A DNA stretch of 64,000 bases from Tectiglobus sp965224045 (GTDB lineage Bacteria > Pseudomonadota > Alphaproteobacteria > Rhizobiales > Hyphomicrobiaceae): contig CBDCYD010000001.1 in NCBI GenBank assembly GCA_965224045.1, forward strand, positions 186,001 through 250,000. Direction: 5' to 3'. Positions within the stretch are counted from its first letter, which is position 1. Every line of letters begins with the position of its first letter. Positions 8,892 through 15,683 of this stretch are shown here, piece by piece. The position numbers were made by a program, and so were the translations under genes. The notes under the pieces were generated by a model that was not told where the DNA came from, did not search any database, and was given only the letters and a program-made list of their open reading frames with translations.

Positions 8892-8895
8892 CTAA
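8831..8895 (+). pseudogene. Relic of a duplicated EcfG-type sigma gene
   Basis: Bases 8855-8884 are identical over 30 bases to 14697-14726 inside the intact sigma gene, coding for RDGEKADDL of region 2. The frame just upstream (RKCRNHLP) still aligns residue by residue with RRYARSLT of the intact protein, and the frame closes at a TAA (8893-8895) shortly after. So a paralogous sigma gene, or a piece of one, once lay here and has decayed. Confidence 0.6.
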
Positions 8896-9071
8896 ACAGG
8901 CGGGGGACGCCTACCACTGACAAGACGATATATCACGGCGATCGCGAACAGGACTATCGCGACGAAGAATACGAGCTTTGCGAGTTCGACGGCTGTACCT
9001 GCAATCCCACCAAAGCCTAGCGCTGCCGCAACAATCGCGACGATCAAAAAGAATATTGCCCAACTGATCAT
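8892..9071 (-). CDS. DUF1328 small membrane protein
   Basis: 59 residues. The sequence MISWAIFFLIVAIVAAALGF, then GGIAGTAVELAKLVFFV, is the hallmark of the DUF1328/YtjA family: two membrane helices joined by a Gly-rich turn. The start is fixed by GGAG followed by ACAGGA just upstream of the ATG at 9071; longer in-frame starts do not belong to the family. A GGAAC-N16-TGTT promoter lies 28 to 52 bases upstream on the same strand, so it is probably a general-stress gene. Molecular role unknown. Confidence 0.88.
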   Translation of the reverse strand: MISWAIFFLIVAIVAAALGFGGIAGTAVELAKLVFFVAIVLFAIAVIYRLVSGRRPPPV

Positions 9072-9098
9072 TCCTGTTCTCCCTACTTTCGACCAACA

Positions 9099-9123
9099 AA
9101 CAGATGCGGGTGATAAAAGTTCC
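9099..9123 (-). promoter_or_regulatory. EcfG-type promoter for the DUF1328 gene
   Basis: Read on the minus strand, GGAAC (9119-9123) and TGTT (9099-9102) are separated by exactly 16 bases. This is the -35/-10 architecture of EcfG-family sigma factors (consensus GGAAC-N16/17-yGTT). It lies 28 bases before the ATG at 9071. Confidence 0.7.
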
Positions 9124-9165
9124 GCAGCTGTGAGAGATATTTTGATGAGATGTCGAAGCAGCGGC

Positions 9166-9810
9166 TCAAAGCGATACGACGGGGGCTGGCCACCAAGCAC
9201 TTGTACAGCGCAATGCTTCCGACCAATGAGCCTGGGCATGGATCTGGTGATGCATCGCGAAAAGGTTCGGAAGATGCAGTCGCGTCACTTCGTGGAGTTC
9301 ATCCGGCTCCGAAACATGAATCAGTGCTGGAGTACAGAACGACAGCGCTTCAGTAAGTCTTTCCTGCTCAGTACCCGAAGATTTTGCGCAGCATATCACG
9401 CAACCGCTCATGGCTTTGTGCAGGTTCTCCAACGCTGCCTGCTGACGGCGCTGCAGTACGCGACAATCGAATTCGAGTAACCGGCACACGAGTTCCGCAT
9501 CCAATAGCTCGCTGGATGTCAGCGATAAAAGAAGCCGGTCGCCGGGCAGAATACGCTGCAGGGCAACCTTAAGCCCATCGCGGGAGTAGTGCGGGCATGC
9601 TCCCCGGTAGAGAGATTCCCAAGCCCGAATGAGCTGAGAGAACAACTGGAGTTTCGTGGCTGTTGCGTCCTGAAACTGCCACCCGTCGGCAGTGAGGGCC
9701 TCCAAAGCAACCGCCGCGCACTGATCAGCGCGCTCCGGATTTGCAACGAGCAATCGAGCTGTTCTACGAACGTGGGGTAGAAGTTCGAGTATGTTCGCGA
9801 AGTCCTGCAA
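9166..9810 (-). CDS. PhyR-like sigma-mimic protein lacking a receiver domain
   Basis: 214 residues. Residues 8-65 (LLPHVRRTARLLVANPERAD, ALEALTADG, LFSQLIRAWESL) and 85-140 (LPGDRLLLSLTSSELLDAE, CRLLEFDCRVLQRR) align well with the sigma-2-like and sigma-4-like halves of the N-terminal domain of PhyR, the anti-anti-sigma factor of the alphaproteobacterial general stress response. In PhyR a receiver domain with a phosphorylatable Asp follows. Here the last 75 residues (CVICCAKSS, LHEVTRLHLPNLFAMHHQ) have no such Asp-containing strands. It therefore looks like a sigma mimic that is always free, or regulated by something other than phosphorylation, or a decaying copy. It is divergent from the NepR-like gene at 10052. 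Confidence 0.65.
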   Translation of the reverse strand: MQDFANILELLPHVRRTARLLVANPERADQCAAVALEALTADGWQFQDATATKLQLFSQLIRAWESLYRGACPHYSRDGLKVALQRILPGDRLLLSLTSSELLDAELVCRLLEFDCRVLQRRQQAALENLHKAMSGCVICCAKSSGTEQERLTEALSFCTPALIHVSEPDELHEVTRLHLPNLFAMHHQIHAQAHWSEALRCTSAWWPAPVVSL

Positions 9811-9967
9811 TTAAGTCTCCTGAACGACAACAGACACCAGCGATCAAGGCATTCGTTATCATTCAAAGTTTCTGTCCGGTATTGCCTATGACATACTCTC
9901 CAAGCGAGCCAACCGGCGATCTGTGGTTCCACGGCGCAAGCTCTTCCACGCAAACCGGAAATCACTG

Positions 9968-9992
9968 GGAACGCTGCGGTCCGTTAGGTGTT
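9968..9992 (+). promoter_or_regulatory. EcfG-type promoter for the NepR-like gene
   Basis: GGAAC (9968-9972), 16 bases, TGTT (9989-9992), on the coding strand 60 bases before the start at 10052. It makes the adjacent anti-sigma-like gene a probable target of the sigma factor it may control, the usual feedback in this circuit. Confidence 0.7.
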
Positions 9993-9994
9993 GT

Positions 9995-10024
9995 AAGTTC
10001 AGGTTCAGGTTCAGGTTCAGGTTC
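9995..10024 (+). repeat. Hexamer microsatellite (AGGTTC)n in a 5' leader
   Basis: Four perfect tandem AGGTTC copies (10001-10024) preceded by one degenerate copy (AAGTTC, 9995-10000). A further single copy lies at 10033-10038. The tract begins just after the predicted -10 element and ends before the ribosome binding site AAAGG (10039-10043), so copy-number changes would alter the leader and not the protein. Confidence 0.85.
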
Positions 10025-10051
10025 AATATTGGAGGTTCAAAGGCCGATTCG

Positions 10052-10294
10052 ATGAAATCTGCGGCGCCAACCGAGCAGGAGATACAGGAGTTCATAGACG
10101 GCGAACTCGATGGGCCAGCGCGCGCGCGCATTGCTGCCTTTCTGCTGCAGCATCCCGAATGGGCGGCAAAGGTGAGCAATTACCGCAAACTCAACAATGC
10201 ATTGAAGCAGCTTGATAGTCAGGTGCTTGACGAGCCAATTCCGGAACGCTTTCTGGACATACTAAAAAGGGCTCGTGACACGGCCGATGACTAA
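10052..10294 (+). CDS. Small anti-sigma factor with NepR-like C-terminus
   Basis: 80 residues. The first half (EQEIQEFIDGELDGPARARI) is the N-terminal domain of zinc-free anti-sigma factors. The second half (LKQLDSQVLDEPIPERFLDI, then LKRA) resembles the core of NepR, the PhyR-controlled anti-sigma factor (EPVPDRFLDLL), and also the short EPVPARL tail seen in ordinary anti-sigma proteins. ATG at 10052 has AAAGG eight bases before it; the longer frame (9923) lacks support. It is driven by an EcfG-type promoter and divergent from the PhyR-like gene, which is the arrangement of nepR and phyR in many alphaproteobacteria. Likely it binds the EcfG-type sigma (14576) and is released by a sigma mimic; this is inference. 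Confidence 0.65.
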   Translation: MKSAAPTEQEIQEFIDGELDGPARARIAAFLLQHPEWAAKVSNYRKLNNALKQLDSQVLDEPIPERFLDILKRARDTADD

Positions 10295-10355
10295 AGATTT
10301 AGGGATCATGACCCACACAGTTAAGGTTGATGCCACCAATTGAGAGGCTGGCTTG

Positions 10356-11114
10356 ATGGCTGAAAACGCGGTGGCGAAGCGCAGACCCCAAACGCGCTGT
10401 GAGAACTGCCCCATCCGAGACAACAAGAACTTCCGAAAGTTTTCGCGTAAAGAGTTTGAATACGTCAAGAAATTCAAGGCAGGCGAACTGGCGATTGAAC
10501 GTGGTGCAACCGTATTTCTGGAGAGCACCGACAGCGCGCACCTGTTCACCGTGCTGGACGGATGGGCATTCCGCTACAAGATGCTGGAAGACGGTCGTCG
10601 GCAAATACTCAACTACGCGTTGCCGGGCGACCTGTTGGGCCTTCAAGCCTCGATTATGGGCAAACTCGATCATTCTGTCGAAGCGCTCACCGACATCGTT
10701 TTATGCGTATTTCAACGCGATCGCATATGGGATCTCTATGAAACTCATCCAGGGCTGGCTTTCGACACGACTTGGCTCGCGGCGAGGGAAGAGCGTCTGC
10801 TGGATGAGAATTTGCTGAGCGTCGGTCGTCGGACGGCGGAAGAGCGGATTTCTCACATGCTCCTCTCGCTCGCTGAGCGTGCCAAGCGGACGGGGCAATC
10901 CAAAGGGAACAGCGTTAGATTTCCCATTACCCAACATCATCTCGCCGACACCCTGGGTCTCTCGCTTGTGCACACCAACAAGACACTTCGCAAGCTCGTT
11001 AAGAAGGGTGTCATTCATTGGCGACCAGGCGAGCTGCAGATCAAGAACAATAGCTTGCTCTCTGACATGGCGAAGTATGAGGCAGCGCCCCTCGTACGAC
11101 GCCCCTTCATATGA
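10356..11114 (+). CDS. Crp/Fnr-family transcriptional regulator
   Basis: 252 residues. N-terminal cyclic-nucleotide-binding-type beta-roll (GELAIERGATVFLE, FTVLDGWAFRYK, LPGDLLGLQA), dimerisation helix, and a C-terminal Crp-type winged helix (ITQHHLADTLGLSLVHTNKT, LRKLVKKGVI). The N-terminus has RCENCPIR, only two cysteines, so a complete FNR [4Fe-4S] site is not evident. The ATG at 10356 follows an in-frame TTG at 10353 and has GAGAGG upstream. This is a large rhizobial subfamily of uncharacterised regulators. It converges with the DUF2254 gene, overlapping it by 8 bases. Signal and targets are unknown. Confidence 0.88.
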   Translation: MAENAVAKRRPQTRCENCPIRDNKNFRKFSRKEFEYVKKFKAGELAIERGATVFLESTDSAHLFTVLDGWAFRYKMLEDGRRQILNYALPGDLLGLQASIMGKLDHSVEALTDIVLCVFQRDRIWDLYETHPGLAFDTTWLAAREERLLDENLLSVGRRTAEERISHMLLSLAERAKRTGQSKGNSVRFPITQHHLADTLGLSLVHTNKTLRKLVKKGVIHWRPGELQIKNNSLLSDMAKYEAAPLVRRPFI

Positions 11115-12453
11115 CATCAGTGCCGTTTTGACCTCCCACTGCCTCAAGCGCCTCATGTGCGACGGACCTCAGTTTTTCTCGATCAGGCTCTGACTGGTAG
11201 AACTCCTTGCAATCTAGCAACAACGCTCTGACTTGATCCCGAATTGCGTCAAGATCTTCCTTGTCGTCAGTCGTAAGGCCCAGATCGCGCAAGAGCCCCA
11301 AGAGATTGCAAACCAATATCAAGTCGGACTTGCCTGCTCTCCTGAGCGGAGTAACCGCAGCATTGAGGTAATGGCCAAAGTCTTGAGGAAGCGGAAAGGC
11401 TACAGCTTCGTCCTCCTGCGATACGAGAACGCGTGCCTGGCCGGAACGACAGGTCAATTTGGCAAGGCCGACGAACATGCGGTTAGCGCAAGCCACGGCC
11501 GTCAGGGGATCGTTCATACTTGGTGACAGGGCCCTCAACGCAACCTCGACAAGTGCATTGATCTCAAATTCGATATTTTGCTGTCTCGTGCGCCTTTCGC
11601 CTAGAATACACAAGTCTTCAATGTCGCCATTGACGTTGTCGCTGTCGTCCGAGTTGGACAAGCTAACGTAAGCAAGCGGCGTACCTTCCAGTACGAACTG
11701 ACCCGGGCGAAGAGCGAATGCAATTTTCAGTCCGTTTTGCTGTGCCAGATCGACAGCACCTGCTTCATCGATACTCTGGATGTAACCACTTCCCGTAGCC
11801 GCAATTGCGTGTCCCTCTGCGTGAATGGCCTCACGGTAACGATCGTATTCTTGCGACGGTATGAACTTTGAGAGCTCGGCATGTCTCTTGTCGCGCGCCT
11901 CAATCGCCGCAAGCAGTTGGTGCCCCAATGCAGCGACGACGGCGTCGGCCTGAATGTTGGTTGCGATGTGATGAATGAAATGGATCATCAATGCGAGAGA
12001 CAGGATGGCAAGCAGCGCCGAAACGTATACGCTGAGAACCGGAATAAAGTTCGTGTCGTAGCGCGTGCCAATGACGCCAAGAACGATCAGCGAATAGATG
12101 AACGTCGCAACGAATGCGCCCAGCACTATCTGCGTTGGACGATCCTCCATGAAGCGCAAAATGATCCGTGGGCCGAGTTGTTGCGACACGAATGACAAAG
12201 CAACCAGTGTCATCGAAAACACGAGACTTGCCGCTGTGATCATCGATCCGGCTACAGCTGAGACAACCAGCCTTGCGCCTTCCTGAGTTACCGGAGGCCC
12301 CGGTAGCCAAGCTGTCAGCCGGTAGGCTCCGTAGCTGAAGTCGAACTGCAGGGTCAGCCAGGCCCCGCAAAGCGCAGCTAGTGACAGCACTAAGGGGATA
12401 AACCAGAAGCTGGAACTTACGGCGTAATACAGCTTCTCAAGCGCGCCTTTCAT
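11107..12453 (-). CDS. DUF2254 membrane protein
   Basis: 448 residues. Four N-terminal hydrophobic segments (FWFIPLVLSLAALCGAWLTL; SAVAGSMITAASLVFSMTLV; VLGAFVATFIYSLIVLG; the following ILSLALMIHFIHHI) carry the family signature SMTLVALSFVSQQLGPR. A large soluble domain follows, with IDEAGAVDLAQ, LRPGQFVLEGTPL and SPSMNDPLTAV. The start ATG at 12453 has AGAGG 11 bases upstream; the longer frame to 12528 would run into exoD. It lies 13 bases downstream of exoD on the same strand, forming a two-gene operon. DUF2254 proteins are found in stress-related neighbourhoods, but no biochemical role is established. Confidence 0.88.
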   Translation of the reverse strand: MKGALEKLYYAVSSSFWFIPLVLSLAALCGAWLTLQFDFSYGAYRLTAWLPGPPVTQEGARLVVSAVAGSMITAASLVFSMTLVALSFVSQQLGPRIILRFMEDRPTQIVLGAFVATFIYSLIVLGVIGTRYDTNFIPVLSVYVSALLAILSLALMIHFIHHIATNIQADAVVAALGHQLLAAIEARDKRHAELSKFIPSQEYDRYREAIHAEGHAIAATGSGYIQSIDEAGAVDLAQQNGLKIAFALRPGQFVLEGTPLAYVSLSNSDDSDNVNGDIEDLCILGERRTRQQNIEFEINALVEVALRALSPSMNDPLTAVACANRMFVGLAKLTCRSGQARVLVSQEDEAVAFPLPQDFGHYLNAAVTPLRRAGKSDLILVCNLLGLLRDLGLTTDDKEDLDAIRDQVRALLLDCKEFYQSEPDREKLRSVAHEALEAVGGQNGTDVI

Positions 12454-12466
12454 ACTCAGAAAACCT

Positions 12467-13072
12467 CTAAATAATTGATTGGGCAACCCACGCCCAATAG
12501 GCACCAAGCAAGAATGCTGCCGCAGCACAAACGAAACCAGCGATTACGAAGACCCCATCTCTGGCAGTCAGCCCAAGGCCAAGCAATGCTATCGCCGTGC
12601 CGGGGACCGCAACCGCGAACGGTAACAGTGCAAGTGGAAACATGGTAACTGCGAGCGCCATGCATGCAATTGCGACCAAGCGATTGCTTGGAAACTCCGT
12701 CAGTGCGATCAATCTCGGATGTAGCGCCTTATCAAACCACTTTGTGTATCCTCTGCTCTTCTCGATCGCTTGCACGAGGCGGTCGCGGGAGAACGAAAAG
12801 TTCAATAATCCGTCCGGCAGCCAGGGCGAACTCCTACCTACCAGCAGTTGGAGCGCGATGACGAAGATGATCGTCCCCGTAACGATCGACATCCCGGGAA
12901 TTGCTCCTGTCGGCGCAACAGCTACTAGGGCTGGAACAAGTAGGAGGGGGCCGTACGAGCGTTGATCCAAGGCCTGGACAATGTCTGCGAAGCTGACGGT
13001 TTCACCATCTGTAGATTCGCAGAGTTGCTCCAGAACGCTGGTCAAGGACTCCGGATTGTCATCGTCGTTCAT
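12467..13072 (-). CDS. exoD: ExoD family membrane protein
   Basis: 201 residues with the ExoD signature: an N-terminal cytoplasmic helix (LTSVLEQLCESTDGETVSF), RSYGPLLLVPALVAVAPTGAIP, the Trp/Leu-rich GRSSPWLPDGLLNFSFSR, and C-terminal paired membrane segments. In Sinorhizobium ExoD affects exopolysaccharide and alkali tolerance; the molecular activity is not known. It is the first gene of an operon with DUF2254. No EcfG-type promoter is visible in the 71 bases upstream. Confidence 0.88.
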   Translation of the reverse strand: MNDDDNPESLTSVLEQLCESTDGETVSFADIVQALDQRSYGPLLLVPALVAVAPTGAIPGMSIVTGTIIFVIALQLLVGRSSPWLPDGLLNFSFSRDRLVQAIEKSRGYTKWFDKALHPRLIALTEFPSNRLVAIACMALAVTMFPLALLPFAVAVPGTAIALLGLGLTARDGVFVIAGFVCAAAAFLLGAYWAWVAQSII

Positions 13073-13143
13073 TTCGCGAACAGTACCGCTTCTGAGCGGC
13101 AGCGAGGGCAGTCGTTTTACAATCCCGCTGCCGCTGTTTGAAG

Positions 13144-13656
13144 TTAGGCCTTGACTTGGACTCGGACCAACTCGAGCTCGATGACATCGACCGCGCTATT
13201 GCCCGACGCACCTGTCTTTGTGGTCAGAGGTTGGAGCACAAAGCTCCGGTGACGTCCGCCACTCAATGATGGCGCGCCGCCAGGAACACCGCTGGTTGAT
13301 CGGGCATTGTCGTAGATGCCCTCGAGGTGATTGACATTCTCAAACGCCGTCCTGGCAAATACCTGCCAAACGACGAGCGTCTTGGAGCGCCCTTGCCGAC
13401 GCGCGCCAAACTTCCTGATTTCACCTTTGAAGTATTGCTTTGCGAGGCCTGTGACCGCCGGCTCAAGGGTGCAGCTAACGAACCTAGTCGTTCCGTAAAC
13501 GAAACCTTCAGAGCCATCGGCGAGGCAGGTCAATGTACCGACATTGGAAAGCTTCTTGTCAGCTCCGCCGGCAGACGCAGGGACAAATGCCCCTGAAACT
13601 AGGAAGAAGGAAGCGGCCATGGCACAGGCTGCACCGGCACGATATCGCAGTTCCAT
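13144..13656 (-). CDS. Secreted DUF992 protein
   Basis: 170 residues. Sec signal peptide at residues 1-30 ending ASA, then the DUF992 pattern: VGTLTCLADGSEGFVYG, a Cys-containing SCTLEP strand, YFKGEIRKFG, LVVWQVFA, LEGIYDNA and SFVLQPL. This is a small beta-rich periplasmic protein common in Hyphomicrobiales; function unknown. ATG at 13656 is preferred over 13695 because it restores a normal signal peptide and has GGAGCG upstream. An EcfG-type promoter lies 35-59 bases before it, so it probably belongs to the stress regulon. Confidence 0.85.
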   Translation of the reverse strand: MELRYRAGAACAMAASFFLVSGAFVPASAGGADKKLSNVGTLTCLADGSEGFVYGTTRFVSCTLEPAVTGLAKQYFKGEIRKFGARRQGRSKTLVVWQVFARTAFENVNHLEGIYDNARSTSGVPGGAPSLSGGRHRSFVLQPLTTKTGASGNSAVDVIELELVRVQVKA

Positions 13657-13690
13657 CTTTTCGCTCCACGTCGATTTACGCTGGCCTAGC

Positions 13691-13715
13691 AACACAGCGC
13701 GATCGCTTTTGTTCC
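13691..13715 (-). promoter_or_regulatory. EcfG-type promoter for the DUF992 gene
   Basis: Minus strand: GGAAC (13711-13715), 16 bases, TGTT (13691-13694), 35 bases upstream of the ATG at 13656. Confidence 0.7.
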
Positions 13716-13774
13716 GACGAGGTAGCTATGGACGCCTCATTGAAAAGGCCGTGGCTTAGATCTGCATGGATCAA

Positions 13775-14008
13775 TCAGGCGCCATTTTCGGGATCTTGGG
13801 TCACGCGGAATTCGCCCGAGGCGGCATCCTTGGGTGGATCTGAGAATTGATCATCGACCAGCATTCCGCGCCGAATGAGTTCGCGGATCGCTGCTGCGCG
13901 AGACGGCACGCGCTTCTCGAAACGCCAGTCATCGATCGCCGAGAGTTCGTCATCATCAAGCATGACTTGAATTTTTTCATTTCTTTTCAGTGGCTTATCT
14001 TCCGACAT
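13775..14008 (-). CDS. Ribbon-helix-helix-like small protein
   Basis: 77 residues. The segment EKIQVMLDDDELSAIDDWRF followed by RVPSRAAAIRELIRRGM fits a ribbon-helix-helix fold: one beta strand, two helices, and SRAAAIRELI as the second helix start. It is a probable DNA-binding dimer of the CopG/Arc class; the C-terminal 25 residues are acidic and disordered. There is no toxin gene beside it, so an antitoxin role is not suggested. An EcfG-type promoter (14062-14086) drives it. Confidence 0.75.
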   Translation of the reverse strand: MSEDKPLKRNEKIQVMLDDDELSAIDDWRFEKRVPSRAAAIRELIRRGMLVDDQFSDPPKDAASGEFRVTQDPENGA

Positions 14009-14061
14009 GCTGTGGTCCCCGTTGCGAATTCAGTCTTGCCCGATGGGAATTTCACTTCATG

Positions 14062-14086
14062 AACATCCGTTACATACGTAAGTTCC
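14062..14086 (-). promoter_or_regulatory. EcfG-type promoter for the ribbon-helix-helix gene
   Basis: Minus strand: GGAAC (14082-14086), 16 bases, TGTT (14062-14065), 54 bases before the ATG at 14008. On the plus strand a weaker GGAAT-N17-CGTT (14046-14071) overlaps it and points toward the sigma operon. Confidence 0.65.
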
Positions 14087-14320
14087 CTCACATTTACAAC
14101 GAGAGGCACTTGAGTGCGGGACGGGCCTGATGGAAGCTTAGTCAGTGGTTCAGAGAGTATAAGCGCATCTTGTTACATGCCTTGATAAGAATACATAATG
14201 TATTGATCTGACATAATTTACTTAACGCATTGAAATAACACAAAATACCGAAACGAATATTCTTGAAATTCATCCTGGCGCTGCCTAGCTTGCAGGCATG
14301 ACAAGCAAGGGGAAAGGACC
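14087..14320. other. AT-rich leader of the sigma operon
   Basis: No gene. The stretch from about 14155 is AT-rich for this window (AAGAATACATAATGTATTGA and similar), with small dyads such as ATACATAATGTAT that could be operator sites. No GGAAC-type element is seen immediately upstream of 14321. GGAAAGG at 14310-14316 is the ribosome binding site of the next gene. Confidence 0.45.
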
Positions 14321-14515
14321 ATGCCCGCAGTAATGACAGTGATCAGTTCGGATATGATTGTCGATTACGTGAATGGTCGACTGGATCCGCAGGATGCCGA
14401 CGAGGTTAGGGAATTGATCGTCTCTGATGGGCGTGCCAAACATCTCGCAGACGCAGCACGCCACCAGCGAGAGCGGGTCGCTGAGCGCCTGAAGACTCCT
14501 AACAACAATGAATAG
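14321..14515 (+). CDS. Very small anti-sigma-like protein
   Basis: 64 residues. The segment SSDMIVDYVNGRLDPQDADE resembles the first helix pair of anti-sigma factor N-terminal domains (the same pattern as EIQEFIDGELD in the protein at 10052). It lacks a membrane helix and lacks the EPxPxRF tail. It precedes the EcfG-type sigma gene by 60 bases on the same strand, the usual position for an antagonist. GGAAAGG lies in front of the ATG. It could also be only a sigma-domain-binding fragment. Confidence 0.55.
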   Translation: MPAVMTVISSDMIVDYVNGRLDPQDADEVRELIVSDGRAKHLADAARHQRERVAERLKTPNNNE

Positions 14516-14575
14516 GCGTGCCTGCCTGGCGGGCGGTGGTGATCAAGACGGTCAAGCTTCAGCGAGGTGTTGATC

Positions 14576-15109
14576 ATGAGCAAGAGCTACGCGTTGAGAG
14601 ACGACAATGATCGTTTGGAGGAACGATGCAATGCGTCACCAATCGACTTGGTGGAAGCGGAAATTCCATCATTGCGACGTTATGCGCGTTCTCTGACCCG
14701 GGACGGTGAAAAAGCTGACGATCTCGTCCAGGACTGCCTCGTCCGTGCGATTGAAAATATCGATAAATGGCAAGCAGGAACGAGTATGCGTGCTTGGTTG
14801 CTCGTGATGATGCGCAATCTATTTTACAACAAAATGCGTCGGGCCAAGCGCGAGCGCGAGGCAGTCAGTGAGCTGCAGGTTAAGGGGCGCGCTGTCAGCC
14901 AACCGCAACAAGAGCATTCGTTTGCGTTGCAGGAACTGGGCGCCGCATTCAATCTCTTGTCGGATGATCATCGCGAAGTCCTATCGCTCGTTGTTCTCCA
15001 AGGGCTCGAATACGACGCTGCAGCGCAAGTGCTTGGCGTAAAAGTAGGGACCATCAAATCGCGTCTGTCACGCGCCCGACAGATATTGGCTCGTCACACC
15101 AGCCTGTAA
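14576..15109 (+). CDS. ECF sigma factor of the EcfG type
   Basis: 177 residues. Region 2: EIPSLRRYARSLTRDGEKAD, DLVQDCLVRAIENIDKWQ, MRAWLLVMMRNLFYNKMRRA. Region 4: LGAAFNLLSDDHREVLSLVV, EYDAAAQVLGVKVGTIKSRL, SRARQIL. Length and sequence fit the EcfG (general stress response) group, which recognises GGAAC-N16/17-yGTT; seven such sites are found within 12 kb. ATG at 14576 has GAGG eight bases upstream; the in-frame GTG at 14567 overlaps that site. No anti-sigma gene of the usual NepR size directly abuts it, but small candidates lie at 14321 and 10052. A 30-bp identical relic lies at 8855. Confidence 0.88.
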   Translation: MSKSYALRDDNDRLEERCNASPIDLVEAEIPSLRRYARSLTRDGEKADDLVQDCLVRAIENIDKWQAGTSMRAWLLVMMRNLFYNKMRRAKREREAVSELQVKGRAVSQPQQEHSFALQELGAAFNLLSDDHREVLSLVVLQGLEYDAAAQVLGVKVGTIKSRLSRARQILARHTSL

Positions 15110-15182
15110 CGAACCAGGCAAACGGCCTCATGGCCAACAAGGCAATGCCGGAAAAATTCTCAGGTTCAACTAAGAGAGTCGA

Positions 15183-15281
15183 ATGATGAGTGAGATCATG
15201 AACCTGGACCGTGAAGTTGCCAAGGCCAATCCGGAGCGCGAATGCGCGACATCGCAGAAGATCGTTGACGAAGTGGCATGA
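15183..15281 (+). CDS. Tiny hypothetical ORF (32 residues)
   Basis: ATGATG start with AAGAGAG eight bases upstream; reads MMSEIMNLDREVAKANPERE and twelve more residues to a TGA. Its stop overlaps the next start as ATGA, which favours real translation of both. It lies 73 bases after the sigma gene, same strand. No family recognised. Confidence 0.4.
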   Translation: MMSEIMNLDREVAKANPERECATSQKIVDEVA

Positions 15282-15436
15282 CGCGCGCAGAGGCGATCGC
15301 AGCCTTGCGGAACTGGCAGTTTGATATTGAACGGCGTCAAGAAGCTGCGACCGAGGGATTGGCAGGGGCGCCAGATGCGCCGGTTAGAAAGTCAGCGGAC
15401 ACCGAGTTTTTGCGCCAAATGGGCTCCAAGCTTTAA
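15278..15436 (+). CDS. Small hypothetical protein (52 residues)
   Basis: Starts in the ATGA overlap with the preceding tiny ORF. Sequence MTRAEAIAALRNWQFDIERR, then a polar stretch, ending FLRQMGSKL. Amphipathic helix followed by a disordered tail; no membrane segment. Same strand as, and possibly co-transcribed with, the sigma factor. Function unknown. Confidence 0.45.
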   Translation: MTRAEAIAALRNWQFDIERRQEAATEGLAGAPDAPVRKSADTEFLRQMGSKL

Positions 15437-15596
15437 GAGCTGAAAGCAGAAAGCTCCTAAGCTGGTCCATTTGCTGAGCGGTGCGTGCGTTTCGGTAGAC
15501 AGCGCCCCGTGTTCCGGTTCTGACAGTCGCTATCCGGTGCGGCGATGTCGAGAGCAAATGTCAGAACCCTAAGGAACACGAGCAAGCCCATGTTTC

Positions 15597-15674
15597 TCGT
15601 GTAGCTTTTGCGCCTGACGTTTGGTTGAGAGACGAGTTGCACACAGGCACCGAACGTCAGGTGCGCTACACCAG
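15597..15674. repeat. Palindromic element, family 3 (copy a)
   Basis: Terminal inverted repeats GTGTAGC and GCTACAC enclose CGCCTGACGTTTGGT paired with ACCGAACGTCAGGTGCG. It is inverted relative to copies b and c. The right terminus lies about 12 bases from the stop codon of the AI-2E-type exporter gene and could act as its terminator hairpin. Confidence 0.85.
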
Positions 15675-15683
15675 AACTTATTC

